From Pirellulaceae bacterium (GTDB lineage Bacteria > Planctomycetota > Planctomycetia > Pirellulales > Pirellulaceae), in contig JAGYIQ010000005.1 in NCBI GenBank assembly GCA_018402565.1, positions 124,001 to 188,000 on the forward strand: DNA of 64,000 nt, written 5' to 3'. Within the stretch, counting starts at the first letter, position 1. Every line of letters starts with the position of its first letter. Positions 46,077 through 54,259 of this stretch are shown here, piece by piece. The position numbers and the translations under genes are program-made. The notes below the pieces were generated by a model. The model was not told where the DNA came from and did not search any database. It saw only the letters and a list, made by a program, of their open reading frames with translations.

Positions 46077-46844
46077 ATGAAGACCCTGGCGGATTTGGTC
46101 ATCCTGCCGCAACCTGACGAGACGACCTGCGGACCGACGTGCTTGCAGGCGGTGTTTCGTTATTACGGCGAGTCGTTGGCGCTGGACCAAGTGATTCGCG
46201 ACACCCCCAGTCTGGAGAACGGCGGGACGTTGGCGGTGTTGTTGGGAACCTTGGCCTTGGAGCGGGGGTATCGGGTCAAGATCTACACCTACAACTTGCG
46301 GGTCTTTGACCCCTCTTGGTTCACGGCCGACCGGCGGAAGAGCGAGCGGGCTACCGGCCACGACTCGCCGGCTCCCTTGGAGCGGTACCCGCAGGTGGAC
46401 TTGGTCGACAAGTTGGAGCAGCAGATCCGAGTTAAAGAAGGTCAGAAGCTGCAAATGGCCTGCCGAGCTTATGCGAACTTTATCGCGGCCGGGGGTGAGA
46501 TACGGATGCACGACCTGAACAAGGCGCTGCTGCGTCATTTCCTCACGCGGAACATCCCGATCCTGACCGGGCTCAGTTCCACTTACTTGTACCAATCGCC
46601 GCGGGAGCGGCAGCGGGACATGAAGCCCGACGACTTGCGGGGGACACCGACGGGTCATTTTGTGGTCCTTTGTGGTGAACAGCCCCAACCGAAAAAACTG
46701 GTCCGGGTGGCGGACCCGTACCTGCCCAACCCCTTTACCCACGACCACTACTATGACGTGAGTTTCGACCGATTGATCTGCGCGATCCTGTTGGGAGTCC
46801 TGACTTACGATGCCAATCTGTTGATCATTCAGCCGCGAGCCTGA
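46077..46844 (+). CDS. C39-like papain-fold peptidase of the amidoligase operon
   Basis: 255 aa from ATG 46077. Residues DETTCGPTCLQAVFRYYG carry the catalytic Cys (about residue 18), as in peptidase C39/papain-like proteins. The His lies in TGHFVVLCGEQP and the Asp/Asn region in VRVADPYLPNPF. There is no signal peptide, so it acts in the cytoplasm. First gene of a four-gene unit; the next starts 4 bp later. In related predicted clusters such peptidases are proposed to cleave or transfer amide-linked products; the substrate is unknown. Confidence 0.85.
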   Translation: MKTLADLVILPQPDETTCGPTCLQAVFRYYGESLALDQVIRDTPSLENGGTLAVLLGTLALERGYRVKIYTYNLRVFDPSWFTADRRKSERATGHDSPAPLERYPQVDLVDKLEQQIRVKEGQKLQMACRAYANFIAAGGEIRMHDLNKALLRHFLTRNIPILTGLSSTYLYQSPRERQRDMKPDDLRGTPTGHFVVLCGEQPQPKKLVRVADPYLPNPFTHDHYYDVSFDRLICAILLGVLTYDANLLIIQPRA

Positions 46845-46848
46845 ACCG

Positions 46849-48315
46849 ATGTCTGTGCTAATAGTTACCAATCGCAGTGAAGACTGGCCGGCCACTATTC
46901 CGGGTGTGGAGGTGGTGGACGATGCCACGTATTTGACGGACCCCAAGTTCAGCGATCGACGCGGGGTGAAAGTCTTCAATCTCTGCCGCAGTTATCGCTA
47001 CCAAACTTCCGGCTATTACGTGTCGCTGTTGGCCGAGGCCCGCGGGCATAAACCGCTGCCCAACGTGGCCACCGTCCGCGACCTCAAGTCCAAGTCGGTG
47101 GTTCGCATGGTCTCGGAAGAGATCGACGACTTGATTCAATCGAGCTTGCAGAGCCTCAAGTCCGAGCAATACGAACTTAGCATTTATTTCGGCCAAAATA
47201 TGGCAGCCCGCTACCAGAAGCTGGCGTTGGCCCTATTCAACCAATTCCAAAGTCCGATGTTGCGGGCCTACTTCACCTTGGGCTCCAAGTCGCGTTGGTA
47301 CTTGCGGAAGGTGGATTCCATTTCAGGCAATGAAGTACCCGCCTCACATTGGGATTTTGTGATTCAGGCGGCGAGTGAGTTCTTCGCCAGCCGCCGCACC
47401 CAAACGCGTCGGCGAGCGACGACGCGTTTTGACCTGGCCATCCTCCGCAGTCCCGACGATCCGCAGCCCCCGTCCAACGACAAAGCCATCCGCAAGTTTA
47501 TTCGGGCTGCCGAAGCGGTGGGCATGTCGGCCGAGGTCATCACTAAAGACGACTACGCCAAGATCGTGCAGTTCGACGGCCTGTTTATCCGCGATACTAC
47601 CTACATCGAAAACCACACGTATCGTTTCGCGCGGAAGGCCGAGGGAGAAGGCTTGGTCGTGATGGACGATCCGCAGTCCATCTTGCGCTGCACCAACAAA
47701 GTCTATCTGGCGGAGTTAATGGCGCGGCATGGGGTGACGATCCCGCGGACGGTCGTGGCTCACGAAGACAATGCCGCGGCCATCGGGCAGACGCTGGGAT
47801 TTCCTGTCGTGCTCAAACGTCCCGACAGTGCCTTTTCCCAAGGTGTGATCAAGGTCAACAACGAGGAGGAACTGGCCGAGAAACTAGAGACGTTCCTGGA
47901 GGATTCCGACTTGGTCGTCGCCCAGGAATTTCTGCCCACGACCTTCGATTGGCGAATTGGGGTGCTGGATCAACAACCGCTGTTCGCCTGCAAGTACTTT
48001 ATGGCCCGCGGTCATTGGCAGATCATCAATCCCAACGACAACGGCAGCGACCACTACGGCAATTTCGAAACGCTGCCGGTCGATTGGGCGCCGCGCAAAG
48101 CCGTCCAATTGGCCGTCAAAGCGGCGGGGCTGATTGGCAATGGCCTGTACGGCGTGGACGTGAAGGAATCCAACGGCAAGTTCTACATCATCGAAGTCAA
48201 CGACAACCCCAATATCGACGCCGGGGTGGAAGACGTGGTGCTGAAGGACGACCTGTATCACCGCATCATGAGCGTCTTCATGCGGCGGATCGAACAACGC
48301 AAGTCGCTGCATTAA
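46849..48315 (+). CDS. RimK-like ATP-grasp ligase with RLAN N-terminal domain
   Basis: 488 aa. An N-terminal RLAN-type domain (about residues 1-190: MSVLIVTNRSEDWPATIPGV, then FNLCRSYRYQTSGYYVSLLA) precedes the ATP-grasp core. The core shows DDPQSILRCTNKVYLAELMA, FPVVLKRPDSAFSQGVIKV (Lys), QEFLPTTFDWRIGVLD, YGVDVKESNGKFYIIEVNDN and NIDAGVED (Mg-binding Glu/Asn). The reaction class is ATP-dependent carboxylate-amine ligation, usually adding amino acids. It lies between the peptidase and the GCS2-type ligase. Confidence 0.92.
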   Translation: MSVLIVTNRSEDWPATIPGVEVVDDATYLTDPKFSDRRGVKVFNLCRSYRYQTSGYYVSLLAEARGHKPLPNVATVRDLKSKSVVRMVSEEIDDLIQSSLQSLKSEQYELSIYFGQNMAARYQKLALALFNQFQSPMLRAYFTLGSKSRWYLRKVDSISGNEVPASHWDFVIQAASEFFASRRTQTRRRATTRFDLAILRSPDDPQPPSNDKAIRKFIRAAEAVGMSAEVITKDDYAKIVQFDGLFIRDTTYIENHTYRFARKAEGEGLVVMDDPQSILRCTNKVYLAELMARHGVTIPRTVVAHEDNAAAIGQTLGFPVVLKRPDSAFSQGVIKVNNEEELAEKLETFLEDSDLVVAQEFLPTTFDWRIGVLDQQPLFACKYFMARGHWQIINPNDNGSDHYGNFETLPVDWAPRKAVQLAVKAAGLIGNGLYGVDVKESNGKFYIIEVNDNPNIDAGVEDVVLKDDLYHRIMSVFMRRIEQRKSLH

Positions 48316-48340
48316 CATCGCTGCATGAACAAGGAATGGT

Positions 48341-49657
48341 ATGGCGGATTATCACTGGTTTGAAGTCTGCGGCATCGAATTGGAGTACATGATTGTCGAT
48401 CGCGACACGCTGGATGTCCGCCCCTGGGCCGACAAGTTGTTGCAAGCGGCAGCGGGCGAACTGACCAGCGACTATGTCGATGGGCCGATCACGTGGTCCA
48501 ATGAACTGGCCCTGCACGTGATTGAACTCAAATCGACCGAGCCAGTACGGTCACTGGCTGGCGTGGCTCAGGACTTCCAACGCAGCATTCGCCACTTGAA
48601 CGATGTGGCGGCGGAATTCAACGCCTGCTTGCTGCCCACCGGCATGCATCCCTGGATGGATCCGGATCGCGAGTTGCAGTTGTGGCCGCATGATTCGTCG
48701 GTGATCTACGAAGCCTTCAATCGTATCTTCGATTGCCGCGGCCATGGCTGGGCCAACTTGCAGAGCATGCACATCAACTTGCCGTTTGGCAACGCCGAAG
48801 AGTTCGGTCGTTTGCACGCAGCGATTCGGCTGCTGCTGCCGCTGTTGCCGGGCCTGGCTTGCAGTTCTCCAATTGCGGGAGGTCGCCGGACGGGATTCCT
48901 GGATTATCGCATGGAAGTGTATCGCCAGAACTCGGCCAAGATCCCACAGGTCGCGGGCGTGATCGTACCGGAACCCGTCTTCCACCCGGACGATTATCAG
49001 CAGCAGATCTTCCAGCCCATGTATCAGGCCATCGCTCCTTACGATCCTGATGGCATCTTGCAGTACCCCTTCCTCAACGCCCGCGGCGCGATCGCACGAT
49101 TCGATCGCGGCTCGATCGAAATCCGCGTGATCGATACTCAGGAACAGCCGGCGGCGGACCTGGCGATCGCCGCCCTCGTCGTGGAAACGTTGCAGCAATT
49201 GACAGCCGAGACCTGGACCCCGTTTCAGGCCCAGTGCCAACTGCCCACCGAGGGCCTGGCGGCGGTCTTCCGCGCTGGCTTGCGGGGCGGGGAGCTGGCC
49301 ATGATCGAAGACGCCGAATACCTGCGGCAATTCGGTTGGAGCAACGGACCATGCACACTGCAGGCCCTCTGGCGACATTTGGTGGACAGTGCTGCGCAGC
49401 CAACTAGCCGTTTGTCGGGCTTGGGCGACGACCCGCAATCAACGCCAGCCGCCGATCGTCAACCCTTGGAACGGATCCTGCAACAGGGACCGTTGGCGAG
49501 ACGAATCTTGGCAGCCACGTCTTCTGTCGACGGGGAAGAAAACGCAAAGTTGGGGGACGTGGACGCGGTGGTACCCGAACGGCTGCGGTCCGTCTATCGG
49601 CAACTGGCGGCTTGCTTGGCCGATGGCCATAGCTTTCCAGCGGAGCCGCTGGCGTGA
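48341..49657 (+). CDS. Glutamate-cysteine ligase family 2 (GCS2) type ligase
   Basis: 438 aa. The COOH-NH2 ligase core is visible in EVCGIELEYMIVDRDTLDV (metal Glu), ITWSNELALHVIELKSTEP, and later NLQSMHINLPFGN and IEIRVIDTQEQPAADLAIAA. The family forms gamma-glutamyl amides with ATP. It is the second ligase in the unit, following the ATP-grasp gene by 25 bp. True glutathione synthesis is unlikely, because the partner ligase is not a GshB and planctomycetes generally lack glutathione. Its stop overlaps the next start (GTGA). Confidence 0.88.
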   Translation: MADYHWFEVCGIELEYMIVDRDTLDVRPWADKLLQAAAGELTSDYVDGPITWSNELALHVIELKSTEPVRSLAGVAQDFQRSIRHLNDVAAEFNACLLPTGMHPWMDPDRELQLWPHDSSVIYEAFNRIFDCRGHGWANLQSMHINLPFGNAEEFGRLHAAIRLLLPLLPGLACSSPIAGGRRTGFLDYRMEVYRQNSAKIPQVAGVIVPEPVFHPDDYQQQIFQPMYQAIAPYDPDGILQYPFLNARGAIARFDRGSIEIRVIDTQEQPAADLAIAALVVETLQQLTAETWTPFQAQCQLPTEGLAAVFRAGLRGGELAMIEDAEYLRQFGWSNGPCTLQALWRHLVDSAAQPTSRLSGLGDDPQSTPAADRQPLERILQQGPLARRILAATSSVDGEENAKLGDVDAVVPERLRSVYRQLAACLADGHSFPAEPLA

Positions 49658-50355
49658 CGTGGCAGTTGGTCCTGTCCTGCGAACACGCCACACACGACGT
49701 GCCGAAGTCGTTTCGCGGGCTGTTTCGCGGGCAAGCGACGGTGCTGCGCAGCCATCGCGGCTGGGACCCCGGCACGCTGGACTTGGGCCGCGCGTTGGAG
49801 CAACAGTTCAACGCGCCCTTGCTGGTGACGACCGTGTCGCGCTTGCTGGTCGAAGTCAATCGCTCAGAACATCACCCACGATTGTTCTCAGAATTTAGCC
49901 GGCATTTGCCAGCCGACAAAAAACGTCAACTGCTCCACGAATACTACTGGCCGCATCGCCAGGCGGTCGCAGCGGCCGTGCGCCAACGTCTAGTGGGCCA
50001 GACGGGGGTCTTGCACCTGTCATTGCACAGTTTTGTCGGCACTTGGGACGGCGTGTCGCGGGCCGCCGATATCGGGCTGCTGTACGACCCCCGTCGACAT
50101 CGCGAGCAAGCGTTCTGTCGCGAATGGCAACAGCGGTTGCGGACCGCCCTGCCCGGTCGCGTCATTCGCCGCAATTATCCGTACTTGGGTCGGGCCGACG
50201 GCCTGACGACCGCGCTCCGCCGCCAATTCTCAGAACGATACTTGGGCATCGAATTGGAGATCAATCAAGATCACATGCAATCCCACTCCGCGGTCCGCCG
50301 CCAGATCCAGGCCGCCGTGATTGGAAGTCTGGCCAATCTATTGAAGGATGGTTGA
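49654..50355 (+). CDS. N-formylglutamate amidohydrolase-like protein
   Basis: 233 aa, GTG start overlapping the stop of the GCS2 gene. Zinc-enzyme motifs of the FGase family: VLSCEHATHDVP near the N-terminus, HRGWDPGTLDLGRALE, LLVEVNRSEHHP, and VLHLSLHSF (metal His) followed by ADIGLLYDPRRHRE and IELEINQDHM. The reaction class is amide hydrolysis, which complements the two ligases upstream. No histidine-degradation genes are nearby, so formylglutamate is an improbable substrate. Confidence 0.9.
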   Translation: MTWQLVLSCEHATHDVPKSFRGLFRGQATVLRSHRGWDPGTLDLGRALEQQFNAPLLVTTVSRLLVEVNRSEHHPRLFSEFSRHLPADKKRQLLHEYYWPHRQAVAAAVRQRLVGQTGVLHLSLHSFVGTWDGVSRAADIGLLYDPRRHREQAFCREWQQRLRTALPGRVIRRNYPYLGRADGLTTALRRQFSERYLGIELEINQDHMQSHSAVRRQIQAAVIGSLANLLKDG

Positions 50356-50525
50356 TTTTTTAGCAGCGAATGGAGTGACGCATTTCGATTGGGGCGTTCC
50401 GCTCCTCGCGTTACTCGTACTCGTTTCGCTCAGTTGCTGTGTTCGATTACGATTACGAGCACGACTGTGACGGTGCCGCTCACTGGGTTGGGAACAACCG
50501 CCAGGCAGGCGCCGTGCGGCAGGGT

Positions 50526-53500
50526 TTATCGCGACTCGATGGTCAGCGGGGGAACTTGCGCTGCCTGAATCGCCGTGTTGAGCGCGGGCAACTCGTCTTG
50601 CAGGAGTGTCTGCATTTGGGCCAACTGCTGGTCGATCAAGGTCACGACTTCATCGCGGACTTGATAGGCTTGTCGTGTTGGCCGGAAGTCACCGCTGGCA
50701 ACCACCCCCACCAACCCACTGAGCCGATTGTTCAAGCGGATGGGATAGTTCAGCGGATCTTGCGCGCTCTGCAATTTGGTTTGGTAGAGGGCCTCTTCGA
50801 TCTGCGTGAGTTGTTGGCCGAGTGCCTGCAGACGAGTGACCAATTCGGCGGGCGCAGCGTGCTGCGTCAACTTCTGTTGCCAAGCATCCAACTGCGGTCG
50901 CAACTGACGAATCGTCTTGATGGCCCGGTGGGTCTCGGTCAATTTATCCCGAATTTCGATCAACAAATCGAACTGGGCCTGCAAGTCTTCGACCGTGGAA
51001 CTGGCGCGGGGATCCATCCGCACTTCGAAGTTGACTTGGGCCAGCAGCGAGTCTACCGCTGCGGGGTCGATCGGCGCCGTCGGCTCGTGAGGCTCCGTCG
51101 GAGCGACTGAATCCGCTTGTTCGCTTGTCGGCGATAGGGCGGCACTGGGATTGGCGGAGCCCGTCAGTCGAGCGGTGTAGGTGCCAGGCACGGCTTTGGG
51201 GCCACCGGTCCCGCCGCCCCAGAGAATCATACCGGGAAACGTTTCGGCCGATGGGTACTGCAAGTCCCAATAAACCGTGTTCATGCCGGACTGTAGTGAC
51301 AATGGCAAGGCATCCGCAGGTCGTGGTTCGGCAGTCGTATACCGCCGAGCAACTCGGCCCTGGGGATCGACAATATCAAAGGTCACTGCTGACTGGGGCA
51401 CTTGCGGCAGAAAGAAGCGGAAAGTGACGCCAGGCCGCGGGTTGGCGCCGGCGGTCCGTGAGGCTTGCCCGCTACCACCACCGCGGAGGCGGTAGGTGGG
51501 TCGCGGTGTCCAGAGGAACGCGTCTTGATGGACAACCGTCTCTTGCCACTGCTGCAGCGGCGTCAGATCGTCCAGCACATAAAACGAACGACCCTGCGTC
51601 GCCACTATCAGATCATTCTCTTTGATCGTCAAGTCAGTGATCGGCACGATGGGCAAATTGAGCTGGAACGGTTGCCAGTTACGACCATCATCCAGCGAGA
51701 GGTACATGCCACGTTCGGTGCCCGCATACAGTAGGCCCGGTCGGACCGGATCGGCGCGGAGCACGCGCGTGAAGTGTTTGCGATCGATGCCATTGTGAAT
51801 TGCGGTCCAGGTCTGGCCGTAGTCGGTGGTCTGGAACAGGTACGGCTTGAAGTCGTTGGACTTGTAACGCGTGGCTGCCAGGTACAGACCGCCGGGGCGA
51901 TGGGGATCGACTTCGAGACTGTTGATCTGAGCCCACTCGGGCAATTCACGGGGTGTGACATTGTTCCAAGTCGTTCCACCATCGCGCGAGAGATGCAGCA
52001 GGCCATCGTCGCTGCCGGCCCACAATACGCCCGCTTCGTGCGGCGACTCGGCGAAGGCAAAAATCGTGCAGTAGTACTCGACGCTGGTGTTGTCCTTCGT
52101 GATCGGGCCACCGGAGGGGCCCAACTTGGTGGGATCGTTACGGGTCAGGTCGGGACTGATGGCCGTCCAGGTCTCTCCTTGGTCGTCACTGGCGAACAAG
52201 ACGTTGGCAGCCGCGTACAAGCGATGGGGTGCGTGGGGCGAAAAATGGATGGGAAAGTTCCATTGAAAGCGATACTTGATGTCGCCCGCTCCGTAGCCGA
52301 TCGGATTATCGGGCCAGACATGCACGTTGCGGGTCTCTCCCGTGCGGTGATTGATCCGCGTCAGATAGCCGCCGTAAGAACCACCGAAGACAATTTCGGG
52401 ATCCAACGGATGGGGAGCCAAGTGCCCACTCTCACCGCCCGCCGTCGGCTGCCAGTGCTGCTCGGTCAATGATCCCGAGTCGCTGCGATGCAAAATCCGC
52501 ACGGTGGAATTGTCTTGCTGGGCACCATAGATGCGGTAGGGAAAATGGTTGTCGGTGGTCACTCGGTAGAACTGAGACGTGGGCTGGTTCATGTACGTGG
52601 AGAAGGTCTGGCCGCGGTTGAAGCTGACCTGAGCGCCTCCGTCATCGGCCACGATCAAACGCTGGGGATCTTGGGGATCGATCCACAAGTCATGGTGATC
52701 GCCGTGGGGCGTATTGATCACCGAGAAAGTCCGGCCGCCGTCCTGCGAGCGGAGAAAGTCGACATTCAGCACGTAGACCTCATCCAGATCTTGGGGGCCA
52801 GCGTAGACGCGGGTGTAATACCAGGCACGTTGTCGCAAGTCGCGTTGCGAGTTGATCCGCTGCCAGGTCGCGCCGGCATCATCGCTGCGAAACAAACCCC
52901 CGTCTTCGGCCTCGATCATGGCCCAGACACGTTGGCTGTTGACCGGCGAGACCGCCACGCCAATGATGCCCACGGTGCCACCGGGCAGGCCGGGTCGCCG
53001 AGTGATCTCGATCCAGTGGTCACCGCCGTCGGTGCTCTTCCACAGGCCGCTGGATGGTCCGCCCGACTCCAATGAATAAGGCGTGCGGCGGACTTGCCAG
53101 ATCGAAGCGTAGAGGACCCGCGGGTTGTTGGGATCGATCAGCAAGTCGACAGCCCCGGCTTCGTCGTTGACAAACAGCACTTGCTCCCAAGACTGCCCAC
53201 CATCGCGCGTGCGGAACACGCCGCGTTGTTGATTGGGACCATACAGATGACCCAACGCCGCCACGTAGGCCGTGTCGGGATCCTGGGGATGGATGCGAAT
53301 GCGGGGAACAAACTGCGTGTCGGTCAGGCCGATCGACTGCCAGGTTTGCCCGCCGTCGACCGACTTCCACACGCCGTCGCCATGCGAGACATTTCCGCGG
53401 ACGGTTTTTTCCCCACCACCGACATAAATCACATTGGGGTCGGAATCCGCGATCGCCACGGCACCGATGGAGCCGCCAAAAAATCCATCCGAGACGTTAA

Positions 53501-53915
53501 ACCAACTGTTGCCACCGTCCTCCGTCTTCCACACGCCGCCCCCCGTCGCGCCAAAGAAGAAGTGATTCGGCTTCCCCACCACCCCTACCGCGGCCGCGCT
53601 CCGTCCGCCCCGAAACGGGCCGATGCTGCGGTAGGACAAGGTCTGCTGCAACTGTGACCAGGCGACCGACGGCTGCCGCGGATCGGGATCGGCCGCGGCA
53701 GACTGGGCCGACGCTTGGCCGCTGGCGAGTGCCAATACCAGCGCCAGACAAACCGCTAGACCGCCGCCCCAAACAGACGCCCAGGCACCGTGGGCCGGAC
53801 CAGTGTCAGAACCCGAGCGAGTCCCATGGCCAGAAAACGCGGGAGAAACGGAGCAGGACCCCGTGTTACAACGGGTGCGGGTCAAAGTTGCCAGGAAGTC
53901 CATGGGGGATGCCAC
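50526..53915 (-). CDS. Large exported BNR/sortilin-like beta-propeller protein
   Basis: 1129 aa. A signal-anchor segment lies at about residues 47-72 (GGLAVCLALVLALASGQASA). About 700 residues of BNR/Asp-box repeats follow (TEDGGNSW, SVDGGQTW, TRDGGQSW, STDGGDHW, SRDGGTTW, TTDYGQTW, LDDGRNW), giving two stacked propellers of VPS10/sortilin-like type. After them come a beta-sandwich region (TFRFFLPQVPQSAVTFDIVD) and a C-terminal coiled coil (DLLIEIRDKLTETHRAIKTI). Although annotated in related genomes as glycosyl hydrolase, no sialidase active site is evident. Likely a periplasmic binding or degradation factor. Start at 53915 or four codons later. Confidence 0.87.
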   Translation of the reverse strand: MASPMDFLATLTRTRCNTGSCSVSPAFSGHGTRSGSDTGPAHGAWASVWGGGLAVCLALVLALASGQASAQSAAADPDPRQPSVAWSQLQQTLSYRSIGPFRGGRSAAAVGVVGKPNHFFFGATGGGVWKTEDGGNSWFNVSDGFFGGSIGAVAIADSDPNVIYVGGGEKTVRGNVSHGDGVWKSVDGGQTWQSIGLTDTQFVPRIRIHPQDPDTAYVAALGHLYGPNQQRGVFRTRDGGQSWEQVLFVNDEAGAVDLLIDPNNPRVLYASIWQVRRTPYSLESGGPSSGLWKSTDGGDHWIEITRRPGLPGGTVGIIGVAVSPVNSQRVWAMIEAEDGGLFRSDDAGATWQRINSQRDLRQRAWYYTRVYAGPQDLDEVYVLNVDFLRSQDGGRTFSVINTPHGDHHDLWIDPQDPQRLIVADDGGAQVSFNRGQTFSTYMNQPTSQFYRVTTDNHFPYRIYGAQQDNSTVRILHRSDSGSLTEQHWQPTAGGESGHLAPHPLDPEIVFGGSYGGYLTRINHRTGETRNVHVWPDNPIGYGAGDIKYRFQWNFPIHFSPHAPHRLYAAANVLFASDDQGETWTAISPDLTRNDPTKLGPSGGPITKDNTSVEYYCTIFAFAESPHEAGVLWAGSDDGLLHLSRDGGTTWNNVTPRELPEWAQINSLEVDPHRPGGLYLAATRYKSNDFKPYLFQTTDYGQTWTAIHNGIDRKHFTRVLRADPVRPGLLYAGTERGMYLSLDDGRNWQPFQLNLPIVPITDLTIKENDLIVATQGRSFYVLDDLTPLQQWQETVVHQDAFLWTPRPTYRLRGGGSGQASRTAGANPRPGVTFRFFLPQVPQSAVTFDIVDPQGRVARRYTTAEPRPADALPLSLQSGMNTVYWDLQYPSAETFPGMILWGGGTGGPKAVPGTYTARLTGSANPSAALSPTSEQADSVAPTEPHEPTAPIDPAAVDSLLAQVNFEVRMDPRASSTVEDLQAQFDLLIEIRDKLTETHRAIKTIRQLRPQLDAWQQKLTQHAAPAELVTRLQALGQQLTQIEEALYQTKLQSAQDPLNYPIRLNNRLSGLVGVVASGDFRPTRQAYQVRDEVVTLIDQQLAQMQTLLQDELPALNTAIQAAQVPPLTIESR

Positions 53916-54122
53916 TTGAGGTGCTGCCGGGTGGGAGGTGCACCGTCGCCCAATCGCTCATCGACCTGCGATCGGTCGGTGCCTGCCTAGTTTAATTGGG
54001 CGCCTGGCGAGCCGCTAGTGCTTCTTGCTGCGGCTGCCTGGGGATGAGCGTTGGTATCCTGAGCGGAAGACAGCGCCTTGGCGATCACTGGTCGTTTCCA
54101 GGGTGTTGGAATCAGGGGAAAC

Positions 54123-54246
54123 CGGCGGCTAGCGCCGTGACGATCACGGATAACGGCGGATAGCGCCTTGGCGATCACGGATAACGGCGGCTAGCGCCTT
54201 GGCGATCACGGATACCGGCGGATAGCGCCGTGACGATCAGGGAAAC
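54123..54246. repeat. Four tandem 31-bp repeats downstream of flgL
   Basis: The unit CGGCGG(C/A)TAGCGCC(T/G)TG plus (G/A)CGATCACGGATAA is repeated four times without gaps. Weak copies of AGCGCCTTGGCGATCAC occur at 54070-54090. GGCGCTA and TAGCGCC halves make each unit mildly palindromic. The repeats end 14 bp before the flgL stop codon. Confidence 0.85.
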
Positions 54247-54259
54247 TGGCGTTGTTCAA

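Noticed and set aside
46020..46979. Long minus-strand frame opposite the C39-like peptidase gene
   Set aside because: The plus-strand gene has clear catalytic motifs and operon context; the opposite frame has none.
48341..49657. Glutathione biosynthesis (GshA with GshB)
   Set aside because: The neighbour ATP-grasp protein is RLAN/RimK-like, not GshB, and two amide hydrolases share the operon.
50526..53915. Sialidase or glycosyl hydrolase
   Set aside because: Asp-box repeats alone do not imply sialidase activity; the Arg triad and nucleophile Tyr of sialidases cannot be identified. Described as a BNR/sortilin-like propeller instead.
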